Under the pieces are notes generated by a model. That model saw only the letters and a list, made by a program, of their open reading frames with translations, did no database searches and was not told where the DNA came from. Positions 35,864 to 44,547 of a DNA stretch of 64,000 nt are shown in pieces. Both the position numbers and the translations under genes were made by a program. Positions within the stretch are counted from its first letter, which is position 1, and each line of letters begins with the position of its first letter. Source of the stretch: an uncultured Paracoccaceae bacterium. Lineage in GTDB: Bacteria; Pseudomonadota; Alphaproteobacteria; Rhodobacterales; Rhodobacteraceae. Location of the stretch: assembly GCA_947499715.1 (NCBI GenBank), contig CANMPL010000002.1, positions 372,001 through 436,000 of the forward strand. Reading direction: 5' to 3'.

Positions 35864-36721
35864 ATGAAAAATGCCACTGCCCCTCATGATGCCGCAGCGC
35901 GCCGCGCTGTTGTGCCGGTGATTTGTTATCCAACTGACACCTTGCCACAGCCTGATATGGCGATGCTGGACGCGCTGCGCCATGAAGTGACGCATGTGGC
36001 CGAAGCGGTCGCCGCGCCGCGTGAGGCCGCAGCAATTGAGGTGCCCGCGGGGCATATCCTGCGGATCCATTCCGTGCAGGGGCCGCAGGTTGGCGATTTG
36101 AACCTGTTCAACGCGCATGATCTGTCAGAGCGGTTTTATTCCGGCAAGACCCGCGCGCTGCATGGCACGCATGTCACAACCGGGGACCGGCTGTGGTCAA
36201 GCTTTCCCACTTTGCGCCCGATGGCGACGGTGACCCATGATACGCTTGCGTGGTACGGCATCGATGAATTTGGCGGATCGGTCCATGATGTCATCGGCAC
36301 CCGTTGCGATCCCTATACCGGGCATCTTTTGGCCGGCACGCAATACCATCACTGTTGTCATTCCAATTTGACCCGAGCGCTTGCCGCGCATCAGGGGCTG
36401 TCACTGGCAGAGGCCGAGCCCTTCGTGCACGACGTGCTCAACGTCTTTATGTGCACCGGGTTCACCCGTGACACCGGACAATACTTCATGAAGGCCAGCC
36501 CGGTGCGGCCCGGCGATTATTTCGAAATTCTGGCCGAGATTGATCTGCTGGCGGTCTTGTCGGCCTGTCCGGGCGGGGATTGTTCGGCCGAACATTCCAG
36601 CGATCACGCCGCCTGCTATCCGCTGCGGATGGAGGTTTTGCGCCCCGCGCAGCTGACAACCTGGACCCCGCCGCCGGTCAATGGCTACGACCGCAGTCAC
36701 GGCGGGGCGGGCGGGGGCTAA
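35864..36721 (+). CDS. DUF1989 (urea carboxylase-associated) family protein
   Basis: The 285-aa protein has DUF1989 hallmarks: IEVPAGHILRIHSVQGPQVGDLNLFN, ERFYSGKTRALHGTHVTTGDRLWSS and LAGTQYHHCCHSNLTRAL, with multiple His/Cys that may bind metal, and a C-terminal CPGGDCSAEHSSDHAACYPLR. DUF1989 proteins accompany urea carboxylase or aminomethyltransferase genes elsewhere, but no such partner is here. The start is either 35858 or 35864, with AGGGT upstream. It is convergent with deoD, 11 bp apart. Confidence 0.88.
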   Translation: MKNATAPHDAAARRAVVPVICYPTDTLPQPDMAMLDALRHEVTHVAEAVAAPREAAAIEVPAGHILRIHSVQGPQVGDLNLFNAHDLSERFYSGKTRALHGTHVTTGDRLWSSFPTLRPMATVTHDTLAWYGIDEFGGSVHDVIGTRCDPYTGHLLAGTQYHHCCHSNLTRALAAHQGLSLAEAEPFVHDVLNVFMCTGFTRDTGQYFMKASPVRPGDYFEILAEIDLLAVLSACPGGDCSAEHSSDHAACYPLRMEVLRPAQLTTWTPPPVNGYDRSHGGAGGG

Positions 36722-36732
36722 CCCGACCGGTT

Positions 36733-37437
36733 TCAGCCAAAGGCGGCTTGCAAGGCGATCTCGACCATGTCGCCAAAGGACCGTTCACGGTCTTCGGCGG
36801 GCAGGGCCTCGTGCGTGATCAGATGATCGCTGACCGTCAGCACCGCCAAGGCACGGCGGCCGTAGCGGGCGGCGAGCGTGTAAAGCTCTGCCGCCTCCAT
36901 CTCAACGCCCAGAATACCGTGCCGCACCATCTGTTCATTGAGATCGGGGCGTTCGTCATAAAAGACATCCGATGAATAGATCCCGCCGACGTGGGTGGTT
37001 GTTCCCTTGGCCCGGGCCGCGGTGTGGGCCGCAGCCAGCAGACCATAGTCCGCACAGGGCGCATATTGCAGTTCCTTGAAGATCCCACGCGAAGGGGTGG
37101 ACACGGTTGAGGCGGTCATGGCCAGGATCACATCGCGAATGCCCACGTGGTCTTGCATCCCGCCGCAAGATCCGATGCGGATCAGCGTTTGCACATCGTA
37201 ATCCTTGATCAACTCATTGGCGTAGATCGAGAGGCTTGGCATCCCCATACCGCTGCCTTGAATTGTTACAGGATGGCCCTGCCAGGTGCCGGTAAAGCCC
37301 AACATGCCACGCACTTCGTTCACCAAGCGGGCGTCATCCAGAAACGTCTCTGCCGCCCATTTCGCGCGGTAGGGATCCCCCGGCATCAGAACGGTTGGGG
37401 CGATGTCGCCATCTTTTGCGCCAATATGAATCGTCAT
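36733..37437 (-). CDS. deoD: Purine nucleoside phosphorylase, DeoD type
   Basis: The enzyme cleaves purine (deoxy)nucleosides with phosphate. The 234-aa protein has the DeoD order: [20 protein letters not shown], the phosphate-binding [28 protein letters not shown] and [10 protein letters not shown]. The nucleoside-binding [11 protein letters not shown] and [11 protein letters not shown] follow. Typical hexameric cytosolic enzyme. Divergent from the DUF4329 gene. A nucleoside-type ABC transporter is also in this window. Confidence 0.96.
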   Translation of the reverse strand: MTIHIGAKDGDIAPTVLMPGDPYRAKWAAETFLDDARLVNEVRGMLGFTGTWQGHPVTIQGSGMGMPSLSIYANELIKDYDVQTLIRIGSCGGMQDHVGIRDVILAMTASTVSTPSRGIFKELQYAPCADYGLLAAAHTAARAKGTTTHVGGIYSSDVFYDERPDLNEQMVRHGILGVEMEAAELYTLAARYGRRALAVLTVSDHLITHEALPAEDRERSFGDMVEIALQAAFG

Positions 37438-37497
37438 CTTTGAAGTCCTTTGTTGTTGCCGCTAGGCTAGGCCCACATCCCGGGCGAAGGAACCCCC

Positions 37498-38013
37498 ATG
37501 CCGTTGCGTATTTTGATCTTTGCTGCCCTGTTGGCATCCCCGGTGTCTGCCCAGGATGCCGCAGAGGCCGTCATCGCGAGAGAGGTCTTGGCCAGCCTTC
37601 AGGATATCTCTTTCCGCAAGCGGCGCGAATATTGCGGCTATATCGGCTATAATGACGCCGCCGAATTGGTGGCAACCCCGGCCACGGGCGGCACGCAGGC
37701 GGCCTGCAGTGCGGCGTTTCCCAATGATATCGCGGTGGTTGCGTCGTACCACACCCACGGTGCCTTTGATCGCGGCTATTTCAATGAGATTCCGAGCGAC
37801 GTTGATATGGAAAGCGACGCGCATTTTCTCCTGAACGGATATGTGTCCACGCCCGGTGGGCGGCTTTGGTATATTGACGGGCGCGCGTTGGTCGCCCGTC
37901 AGATTTGTGGCATCGGCTGTCTGCCGGTTGCACCGGGTTTTACCAAAGGCTCAAGCGGTGAGATTGCGCAGGAATATACCTTTGATGAATTGGTGCAAAA
38001 GCTGAGCGATTAG
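37498..38013 (+). CDS. Secreted DUF4329 domain protein
   Basis: The 171-aa protein has a signal peptide (cut after VSAQ) and a single domain with REYCGYIGYND, CSAAFPNDIAVVASYHTHGAFD and YFNEIPSDVDMESD. This is the DUF4329 pattern with a JAB-like HTHG. DUF4329 is often the C-terminal domain of polymorphic toxins; here it stands alone with only a leader, so it could be a periplasmic enzyme. Cys pairs suggest a disulfide. Its stop overlaps the end of the convergent H-NS gene. Confidence 0.8.
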   Translation: MPLRILIFAALLASPVSAQDAAEAVIAREVLASLQDISFRKRREYCGYIGYNDAAELVATPATGGTQAACSAAFPNDIAVVASYHTHGAFDRGYFNEIPSDVDMESDAHFLLNGYVSTPGGRLWYIDGRALVARQICGIGCLPVAPGFTKGSSGEIAQEYTFDELVQKLSD

Positions 38014-38348
38014 ATCGCCAGTGTTTGCGGATCAACACCATTTGCAACGGCTGATTTAAACCATGCAGGCTGGCGGCCCTTGCCGGTCCATGTCTGGGAT
38101 TTGTCTGCGGGGTTTGCGTATTTGGGGGCCGCTTTGGTTTTTGCCTTGCCCGGCTTGCGTCCGCGCTTCTTTGGCGCATCGGCGGCCAATTCCGCCAAGG
38201 AAAAGCCATGCGCAGCAGCAGCTTTTTCTGCAGCGGCCAACGCCTCTTTCTTGTCGCGTTCGGCCATCCCTGCCAAAACATCGTCAATGCTGGATTTGAG
38301 TTTTTCCAGGTCCTTGCGTGACATGGCTTTTAATTCTGATTTCTTCAT
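38010..38348 (-). CDS. H-NS-family nucleoid protein (HvrA/Spb-like)
   Basis: The 112-aa protein has an N-terminal coiled coil (KAMSRKDLEKLKSSIDDVLAGMAERDKKEA), an Ala-rich segment, a linker KKRGRKPGKAKTKAAPKYANP and the C-terminal DNA-binding motif TWTGKGRQPAWF of the H-NS histone family, which binds AT-rich DNA. Known relatives in Rhodobacter (HvrA/Spb) influence photosynthesis genes. The target here is unknown. The start has GGAGGAC upstream. Confidence 0.92.
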   Translation of the reverse strand: MKKSELKAMSRKDLEKLKSSIDDVLAGMAERDKKEALAAAEKAAAAHGFSLAELAADAPKKRGRKPGKAKTKAAPKYANPADKSQTWTGKGRQPAWFKSAVANGVDPQTLAI

Positions 38349-38432
38349 CGTGTCCTCCTGAGTGGTAAAGCGATCTACGACACTAATCAGGATTAACGCA
38401 ATTAGCCTTTTTGGCCTAGTCGATGCCGGGCG

Positions 38433-40400
38433 TCATTCCGCTGCGACCGCTTTGGGATCCACAAGGGTCACGATGTCATTCATGATTTTATTAAGTTCGA
38501 AATCCTTCGGTGTATAAACCTTTGCAATGCCCATCTCATAAAGTCGTTTTTCGTCGTCTTCGGGGATGATGCCGCCCGCAATAACGGGAATATGCCCGCA
38601 GCCCGCAGCGCGTAACTTTTCCAAAAACGCTTCGATTAGCGGGATATGGGATCCCGAAAGAATAGAAAGACCAATTACATGCGCGTTGTCGGATTGCGCA
38701 GCGGCGACCAATTCGTCCGGTGTCAGGCGAATCCCTTCGTAGGAAATGTCCATTCCGCAGTCACGCGCGCGTGCCGCAATCTGTTCGGCGCCATTGGAAT
38801 GGCCGTCCAATCCCGGCTTGCCCACCAGAAATTTCAATCGCCGCCCCAGCGTTTGGCTGACCGCATCGACCCGCGCCCGGATATCGTCCAGCCCTTCGGT
38901 CCGGTTGGACGGGTTGGCAGAGACGCCCGTTGGCGCGCGGTATTGTCCAAAAGCCGCACGGATGACATCCGCCCATTCCCCTGTCGTCACACCCGCTTTG
39001 GCACAGGCAATTGAGGGCGGCATGATATTACTGCCGTCCACCGCGGCGGCACGCAATGCGGCCAATGCTGTCGTAACAGCCCCGCCGTCACGGTCGCGCT
39101 TCCACGCGGTCAACCGGCGGATCTGATCGGCCTCTGCCTCAGCATCTGCGACCATGATCGCATCATCACCCGCCGTCAGCGGGGATGGCTCTGCCGCCTG
39201 CCATTTGTTGACACCCACGACTGTCGTCGCGCCGGTTTCGATCCCGCCAATCCGTGCGGCATTCGCCTCGACCAGGCGGCCTTTCATATAGGCAATCGCA
39301 TTGACCGCGCCGCCCATCCCATCAATCTGGCGCAATTCGTCACGCGCGCCTTCCATTAGTGCATTTACCTTGCGATCAATTGCGGGGTTTTCGTCAAACA
39401 AATCGTCGAATTCCAAAAGGTCCGTTTCATAGGCCAAGATTTGTTGCATCCGCAGCGACCATTGCTGATCCCAGGGCCGCGGCAGGCCAAGCGCTTCATT
39501 CCACGCTGGCAATTGCACAGCACGCGCGCGGGCGTTCTTGGATAGCGTGACCGCCAGCATTTCAATCAGGATTCGGTAGACGTTATTTTCCGGCTGCTGT
39601 TCTGTCAGCCCCAGCGAATTGACCTGCACGCCATAGCGGAATCGCCGGTATTTCGCGTCCTCCACACCATAGCGGTCGCGGCAAATCTCATCCCACAGCG
39701 CCACAAAGGCGCGCATCTTACAAAGCTCGGTCACAAACCGAATACCCGCATTCACGAAAAAGGAAATGCGGCCCACCATTTGCGGGAAATCTTCTGGCGC
39801 GACTTTCCCTTTCAGATCATCCAACACCGCGCAGGCCGTCGCCAGGGCAAAGGCCAATTCCTGTTCCGGCGTCGCACCCGCTTCTTGCAAATGATAGGAA
39901 CAGACATTCATCGGGTTCCATTTCGGCAAATGCTGACGCGTATAGGCGGCCACATCGGTAATCATCCGCAAGCTAGGTTCGGGCGGGCAAATATAAGTGC
40001 CGCGCGACAGATATTCCTTGATGATATCGTTTTGCACGGTGCCTTGCAGGGCGCTGACATCCGCGCCTTGTTCCTCTGCCACGGCGATATAAAGCGACAA
40101 AAGCCAAGGGGCCGTCGCATTGATCGTCATAGAGGTATTCATCTTTTCCAGCGGAATATCGTCAAACAGGCTGCGCATATCGCCCAGATGACATACTGGC
40201 ACACCAACCTTACCGACTTCACCGCCGCTCAGCTCGTGGTCGCTGTCATAACCGGTCTGCGTCGGTAGATCGAAGGCCACTGACAAACCGGTCTGCCCTT
40301 TGGCAAGGTTGCCACGATACAATGCATTGGACGCTTTAGCGGTCGAATGCCCGGCATAGGTCCGGAAGAGCCACGGGCGGTCTTTGGTCACATCTGTCAT
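38433..40400 (-). CDS. ecm: Ethylmalonyl-CoA mutase
   Basis: This B12-dependent enzyme converts ethylmalonyl-CoA to methylsuccinyl-CoA. The 655-aa protein has the mutase N-terminal TIM barrel (RPWLFRTYAGHSTAKASNAL, QTGLSVAFDLPTQTGYDSD, MNTSMTINATAPWLLSLY) and a C-terminal cobalamin domain with the DxHxxG lower-ligand motif LVGKPGLDGHSNGA near residue 522 and SGSHIPLIEAF. The single-chain form and Thr/Ala substrate-loop residues favour Ecm over methylmalonyl-CoA mutase; Ccr in the window supports this. Codon use appears slightly AT-richer than its neighbours. There is no B12 riboswitch that I can see. Confidence 0.9.
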   Translation of the reverse strand: MTDVTKDRPWLFRTYAGHSTAKASNALYRGNLAKGQTGLSVAFDLPTQTGYDSDHELSGGEVGKVGVPVCHLGDMRSLFDDIPLEKMNTSMTINATAPWLLSLYIAVAEEQGADVSALQGTVQNDIIKEYLSRGTYICPPEPSLRMITDVAAYTRQHLPKWNPMNVCSYHLQEAGATPEQELAFALATACAVLDDLKGKVAPEDFPQMVGRISFFVNAGIRFVTELCKMRAFVALWDEICRDRYGVEDAKYRRFRYGVQVNSLGLTEQQPENNVYRILIEMLAVTLSKNARARAVQLPAWNEALGLPRPWDQQWSLRMQQILAYETDLLEFDDLFDENPAIDRKVNALMEGARDELRQIDGMGGAVNAIAYMKGRLVEANAARIGGIETGATTVVGVNKWQAAEPSPLTAGDDAIMVADAEAEADQIRRLTAWKRDRDGGAVTTALAALRAAAVDGSNIMPPSIACAKAGVTTGEWADVIRAAFGQYRAPTGVSANPSNRTEGLDDIRARVDAVSQTLGRRLKFLVGKPGLDGHSNGAEQIAARARDCGMDISYEGIRLTPDELVAAAQSDNAHVIGLSILSGSHIPLIEAFLEKLRAAGCGHIPVIAGGIIPEDDEKRLYEMGIAKVYTPKDFELNKIMNDIVTLVDPKAVAAE

Positions 40401-40539
40401 CGCGGGGCCTCACTGTGCAATCGCAGCGTAATTTTATTACTCACGATGACCGTTATAAGAAATTTTGAACCACCGTCAATGCGCTGCGCTGCGGCATGAC
40501 GGGATTTACGCGGGCCGCGTTCCCTGTCAGGGTCGCGCC

Positions 40540-41913
40540 ATGACGCAACCCGTGACGCTTCCGCTTTGGGCCTTCGTGCTCATCCTGCTGTTCGCGGGTG
40601 TGACGTTCGCGTCGAACTTTCTGTTTCCATCCGTCCGCTGGTTCTTTCGCAAACGGGCAGAGCGTGTGGTGGCCCGCCTCAACGAACGCCTGCAAAAACC
40701 GATTGAGCCATTCAAGCTCGCGCGCCGTTACGACATGATCCAACGCCTGACCTATGACCCAGAGGTCACGCAGGCCATCGTTGAATATGCCCGCGACAAC
40801 AACGTCCCCGAAAACGTGGGCTTTGAAAGGGCGCAGCGTTATGCCCGCGAGATCGTGCCGTCCTTTTCCGCGACGGCTTATTTCACCTTTGGCACGCGGC
40901 TGGCCCGCTGGATTTCCAAGTCGATGTATCGGATCCGCCTTGGCGCCTTTCCCCGCGCCAAGTTAGAGGCACTCGACCCCGATGCCACCGTGATCTTTGT
41001 GATGAACCACCGGTCCAACATGGACTACGTGCTGGTCACATACCTCGTCAGCCGGGCAGGGGCGCTGTCTTATGCGGTGGGTGAATGGGCGCGGGTCTGG
41101 CCACTGTCGGCGATGATCAAGATGATGGGTGCCTACTTTATTCGCCGTCGGTCGCGCGGCAATCTTTATCGCAAAGTGCTGGCCCGCTATGTCCAGATGG
41201 CCACCGCCGGTGGTGTGACGCAGGCCATGTTCCCCGAAGGTGGGCTGTCCCTGACCGGGCGCAGCAACAAGGCCAAGCTGGGCCTGCTCAACTATATCGT
41301 CACTGCGGACCTGACCGACCGCGATGTCATCTTTGTCCCGGTGGGGCTGAACTATGACCGCATCCTCGAAGACAAGTTTCTGATCGCCGCTGACAAGCGC
41401 GGCGTGCGGCGCTTTCGCCCGCCGCTTATGACGGTGGTGCGGGGCGTGTCCTGGCACCTTTGGCAACGCGTCACCCGGCGGTTTGACAGCTTTGGCGTGG
41501 CGTCCGTCGGCTTTGGCGAACCGCTGGAACTGTCCAAATTCCGCGCCACCGCCCAAGGCGACCTGACAGAGGCGGTCGCGTCAGAACTGATGGACCGGAT
41601 CAACGCCGTGATCCCGGTGCTGTCGGGCCCATTGGTCGCTGATGCATTGATGCAAGGGGCTACCAGCCGCGGCGCAGTCACGACCCAAGTGCAGGCCGCG
41701 CTGTCCCAGTTAAAAGACCGCCACATGGTCTTGCCGCGACGTGCGGCAGGCGATCTTGTCGATGACGCGCTGAAACGATTTGCTGACCGTCGCCTGATCA
41801 CGCAAGAGGGCGACGCCGTGACAATCACGCAAACCGGCCAAGACGTGCTCGCCTTCTATGCCGCCAGCATTGCGCACCACCTCGGAAGCAAGGTCGAAAA
41901 TTCCACCACGTAA
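40540..41913 (+). CDS. Glycerol-3-phosphate/lysophosphatidate-type acyltransferase
   Basis: The 457-aa protein has an N-terminal membrane span (LPLWAFVLILLFAGVTF), then acyltransferase block I in VMNHRSNMDYVLV (NHxxxMD, the catalytic His-Asp), block II GAYFIRRRSRGNLYRK and block III MFPEGGLSLTG. This layout is of the PlsB-like group and probably makes phospholipid precursors at the membrane. The C-terminal part has a winged-helix-like extension of unknown role. ATG 40540 is chosen over the frame extension. The gene lies between ecm and ccr, in the opposite direction to ecm. Confidence 0.85.
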   Translation: MTQPVTLPLWAFVLILLFAGVTFASNFLFPSVRWFFRKRAERVVARLNERLQKPIEPFKLARRYDMIQRLTYDPEVTQAIVEYARDNNVPENVGFERAQRYAREIVPSFSATAYFTFGTRLARWISKSMYRIRLGAFPRAKLEALDPDATVIFVMNHRSNMDYVLVTYLVSRAGALSYAVGEWARVWPLSAMIKMMGAYFIRRRSRGNLYRKVLARYVQMATAGGVTQAMFPEGGLSLTGRSNKAKLGLLNYIVTADLTDRDVIFVPVGLNYDRILEDKFLIAADKRGVRRFRPPLMTVVRGVSWHLWQRVTRRFDSFGVASVGFGEPLELSKFRATAQGDLTEAVASELMDRINAVIPVLSGPLVADALMQGATSRGAVTTQVQAALSQLKDRHMVLPRRAAGDLVDDALKRFADRRLITQEGDAVTITQTGQDVLAFYAASIAHHLGSKVENSTT

Positions 41914-41942
41914 TTAAATTACAAAAACATCCCCCATATGGG

Positions 41943-41963
41943 TTGCAAAGTTACGCTGCAAAT
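41943..41963. promoter_or_regulatory. TTGCAAA/CTGCAAA repeat before ccr
   Basis: Two TGCAAA cores are 13 bp apart within the ccr leader, about 65-85 bp before the start. ScfR-type regulators (PccR, RamB) of the ethylmalonyl-CoA and propionyl-CoA pathways bind TTTGCAAA-like repeats. The match is partial and could be chance. Confidence 0.4.
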
Positions 41964-42027
41964 GCGAACAAACCAGCAAGCGTCGATTCTGCGACGCGGC
42001 AACGGGATATGCGTGATGGAGACTGAT

Positions 42028-43308
42028 ATGGCCCTGGATCAGAACACGGCGACAACCGCGCCGGAAAAGCCGCTTTATGAAGTGGGCGAAATGCCACCTT
42101 TGGGCCATGTGCCTGATCAGATGTATGCCTGGACCATCCGGCGCGAGCGTCATGGCGAACCCGACCAGGCGTTTGAGATTGAAGTCGTCGATTGCCCCAA
42201 GCCCGACAGCCACGAAGTGCTTGTCTTGGTGATGGCCGCAGGCGTGAACTATAACGGCGTCTGGGCCGGTCTTGGTATTCCGATCAGCCCCTTCGACGTG
42301 CACAAGGCCGATTACCACATCGCCGGATCCGACGCCTCTGGCATCGTTTGGGCTGTGGGTGACAAGGTCAAGCGCTGGAAAGTCGGCGATGAAGTCGTGA
42401 TCCATTGCAATCAGGATGACGGCGACGATGAACACTGCAACGGCGGTGATCCGATGTATTCCGACAGCCAGCGGATCTGGGGCTATGAAACCCCCGATGG
42501 GTCCTTTGCGCAGTTCACCTGCGTCCAGTCCCAGCAGTTGATGCCGCGCCCGCAGCATCTGACGTGGGAAGAAAGCGCCTGCTATACCCTCACACTCGCC
42601 ACCGCTTACCGGATGCTCTTTGGCCATGAACCCCATGACCTCAAGCCCGGCCAGAACGTGCTGGTCTGGGGTGCCTCTGGTGGCCTTGGGTCTTATGCGA
42701 TCCAACTGATCAACACCGCCGGGGCCAACGCCATCGGTGTCATCAGTGAAGAGGACAAGCGCGAGTTCGTGATGTCACTGGGTGCCAAGGGCGTCATCAA
42801 CCGCAAGGACTTTGACTGCTGGGGCCAGCTCCCCACCGTCAACACCGATGAATACAACACATGGCTGAAAGAGGCCCGCAAGTTCGGCAAGGCCATCTGG
42901 GAGATTACCGGCAAAGGCAACAACGTCGACATGGTCTTTGAACACCCCGGCGAGGCGACATTCCCGGTCTCCTCTCTGGTGTGCAAAAAGGGCGGCATGG
43001 TCGTGATCTGCGCGGGCACCACCGGGTTCAACTGCACTTTTGACGTCCGCTATATGTGGATGCACCAAAAGCGCCTTCAAGGGTCGCACTTTGCCCACCT
43101 CAAGCAGGCCTCGGCTGCGAACCAACTGATGATTGAACGCCGCCTTGATCCCTGCATGTCAGAGGTCTTTCCTTGGGCCGACATCCCCGCCGCGCATACC
43201 AAAATGCGCAAAAATGAACACAAGCCGGGCAATATGGCCGTGCTGGTTCAAGCGCCAAAAACGGGTCTGCGGACCTACGAAGACACGGTGATCGAAGCAC
43301 AACGCTAA
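42028..43308 (+). CDS. ccr: Crotonyl-CoA carboxylase/reductase
   Basis: The key enzyme of the ethylmalonyl-CoA pathway reductively carboxylates crotonyl-CoA. The 426-aa medium-chain reductase has VLVMAAGVNYNGVWAGLG near residue 65, the NADPH motif VLVWGASGGLGSYAIQLI, the ISEEDKREFVMSLGAKGVINR loop and CO2-pocket residues in the FEHPGEATFPVS region. GGAGACTGAT precedes ATG 42028; a longer frame from 41938 is rejected. It has its own strong terminator. Confidence 0.97.
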   Translation: MALDQNTATTAPEKPLYEVGEMPPLGHVPDQMYAWTIRRERHGEPDQAFEIEVVDCPKPDSHEVLVLVMAAGVNYNGVWAGLGIPISPFDVHKADYHIAGSDASGIVWAVGDKVKRWKVGDEVVIHCNQDDGDDEHCNGGDPMYSDSQRIWGYETPDGSFAQFTCVQSQQLMPRPQHLTWEESACYTLTLATAYRMLFGHEPHDLKPGQNVLVWGASGGLGSYAIQLINTAGANAIGVISEEDKREFVMSLGAKGVINRKDFDCWGQLPTVNTDEYNTWLKEARKFGKAIWEITGKGNNVDMVFEHPGEATFPVSSLVCKKGGMVVICAGTTGFNCTFDVRYMWMHQKRLQGSHFAHLKQASAANQLMIERRLDPCMSEVFPWADIPAAHTKMRKNEHKPGNMAVLVQAPKTGLRTYEDTVIEAQR

Positions 43309-43329
43309 GAAATAGTGATTCGTCGCGTT

Positions 43330-43357
43330 AATCGCCCCATGGTTGTGGGGCGATTTT
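43330..43357 (+). terminator. Rho-independent terminator of ccr
   Basis: ATCGCCCC and GGGGCGAT pair with an eight-base loop, then TTTGCGTTT. It lies 22 bp after the ccr stop. Confidence 0.88.
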
Positions 43358-43473
43358 GCGTTTCAAAACGAGCAACAATAATTCAAAGACTTAGGGAATT
43401 GCGCCCCCCCCATAAATGGGGATGGACAGTCCAGTGAATATTTTCTTCACGATCGCCATGCTACGATAGGTTG

Positions 43474-43489
43474 TTAACAATTCGTTAAC
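43474..43489. promoter_or_regulatory. CtrA box TTAA-N7-TTAAC before the luxR unit
   Basis: TTAA CAATTCG TTAAC matches the full CtrA consensus and lies within a GTTAAC-N5-GTTAAC palindrome. It is about 20 bp before the TTG start and ribosome binding site of the small upstream protein. CtrA-quorum sensing links are known in roseobacters, e.g. Dinoroseobacter. Confidence 0.65.
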
Positions 43490-43509
43490 GATTACTGCGG
43501 AGGGTAATC

Positions 43510-43725
43510 TTGGGACATACATGGATCATCGACGTTCTGGCTGACTTGGAATCCTTTGCTCAGCACAACAAACTGCCAATGCTGGCGGACGAGTTGAGCA
43601 AGACCGCAAGAGTGGCATCAGCAGAGATAGTTGCGTTGGGTGAAGGGGCACCGGTTGCGGTGCATGGTGATGCGGAACAAATTCAACCTCTTCTATCAAG
43701 GGCTGGAGCAAGCCGAACAGCTTGA
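43510..43725 (+). CDS. Small protein upstream of luxR, 71 aa, TTG start
   Basis: A strong GGAGG stands eight bases before a TTG; the frame encodes MGHTWIIDVLADLESFAQHN, then KLPMLADELSKTARVASAEI and an acidic/helical tail. The part WIIDVLADL-FA--N-LP-LA--L resembles small conserved Rhodobacteraceae proteins seen before LuxR genes. There is no membrane segment. It overlaps the luxR start by about 60 bases in another frame, so the two are probably translationally coupled. The function is unknown; a LuxR partner or antagonist is one option. Confidence 0.72.
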   Translation: MGHTWIIDVLADLESFAQHNKLPMLADELSKTARVASAEIVALGEGAPVAVHGDAEQIQPLLSRAGASRTA

Positions 43726-44449
43726 CCAAATTCAAGACCTTATTGTTGGGCTGCGCGACACGCTGGATGTCGACCATGCCGTCTACCATTGGGTCAGTAC
43801 CGACGGCGAACAATACGGATTTGGCACCTATCCGCCGGTTTGGGTGCAACATTATGTCGACCGGGACTACCTGCGGGTAGATCCGGTCATCATCGGGTGT
43901 TTCCAGCGGTTTCACCCGGTGGACTGGAAAAACCTCGATTGGTCGTCAAAGGCGGCCCGTACATTCCGCCGTGACGCGATCAGTCATGGCGTCGGCAATC
44001 AGGGATTTTCAATCCCGATCCGGGGACCAAACGGGCAATTCGCGCTCTTTACCGTGTCCCACAGTTGCGATGACGAAACCTGGACGGCCTTTACTGACGA
44101 CCACCAAAGAGAGCTTATTCTTGTGGCGCATTACCTGAACCAAAAGGCGCTTGAGATTGAAAAGGGGCGCGCACCCGAACCAGTGCGGCCGCTTTCCCCG
44201 CGCGAAGTCGACACCCTGACCTATCTTGCGATGGGCTATGGTCGCGGTCAGGTGGCAGAGATGCTTTCGATCTCTGAACATACCTTGCGCGCCTATATCG
44301 AAAGCGCGCGGTTCAAGCTTGGCGCGGCCAATACCACCCATGCGGTGGCGCGGGCCTTGGCTGAGGGTCTGATCGTCGTCGGCGGTGCCGCAAGAGAGGC
44401 CGATGGCCATTGGCCCGGCAAGGGCGATCAACAGGCCGTCCCTGCTTAA
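43664..44449 (+). CDS. LuxR-family quorum-sensing regulator
   Basis: The 261-aa protein has an autoinducer-binding domain with the conserved W60, Y64, D73 and P74 (PPVWVQHYVDRDYLRVDPV) that contact acyl-homoserine lactone, and a C-terminal LuxR/GerE helix-turn-helix LSPREVDTLTYLAMGYGRGQ followed by EMLSISEHTLRAYIESARFKL. It is probably activated by the lactone made by the LuxI gene 98 bp downstream. The start is 43664 or 43670, with neither having a clear ribosome binding site, which fits coupling to the upstream small ORF. Confidence 0.93.
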   Translation: MVMRNKFNLFYQGLEQAEQLDQIQDLIVGLRDTLDVDHAVYHWVSTDGEQYGFGTYPPVWVQHYVDRDYLRVDPVIIGCFQRFHPVDWKNLDWSSKAARTFRRDAISHGVGNQGFSIPIRGPNGQFALFTVSHSCDDETWTAFTDDHQRELILVAHYLNQKALEIEKGRAPEPVRPLSPREVDTLTYLAMGYGRGQVAEMLSISEHTLRAYIESARFKLGAANTTHAVARALAEGLIVVGGAAREADGHWPGKGDQQAVPA

Positions 44450-44547
44450 GGATTTGTTCATCACCACCGTCACGGCGCGTTAACCACGATTTATCCGGCA
44501 TTACCGAAAACTCTCCCCATGACATGCTCAGCAACGGGGACACAGAC

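Noticed and set aside
44479-44495. TTAA-N7-TTAT near the luxI start as a CtrA box
   Set aside because: One mismatch in an invariant half-site and no second support; mentioned only as a near match.
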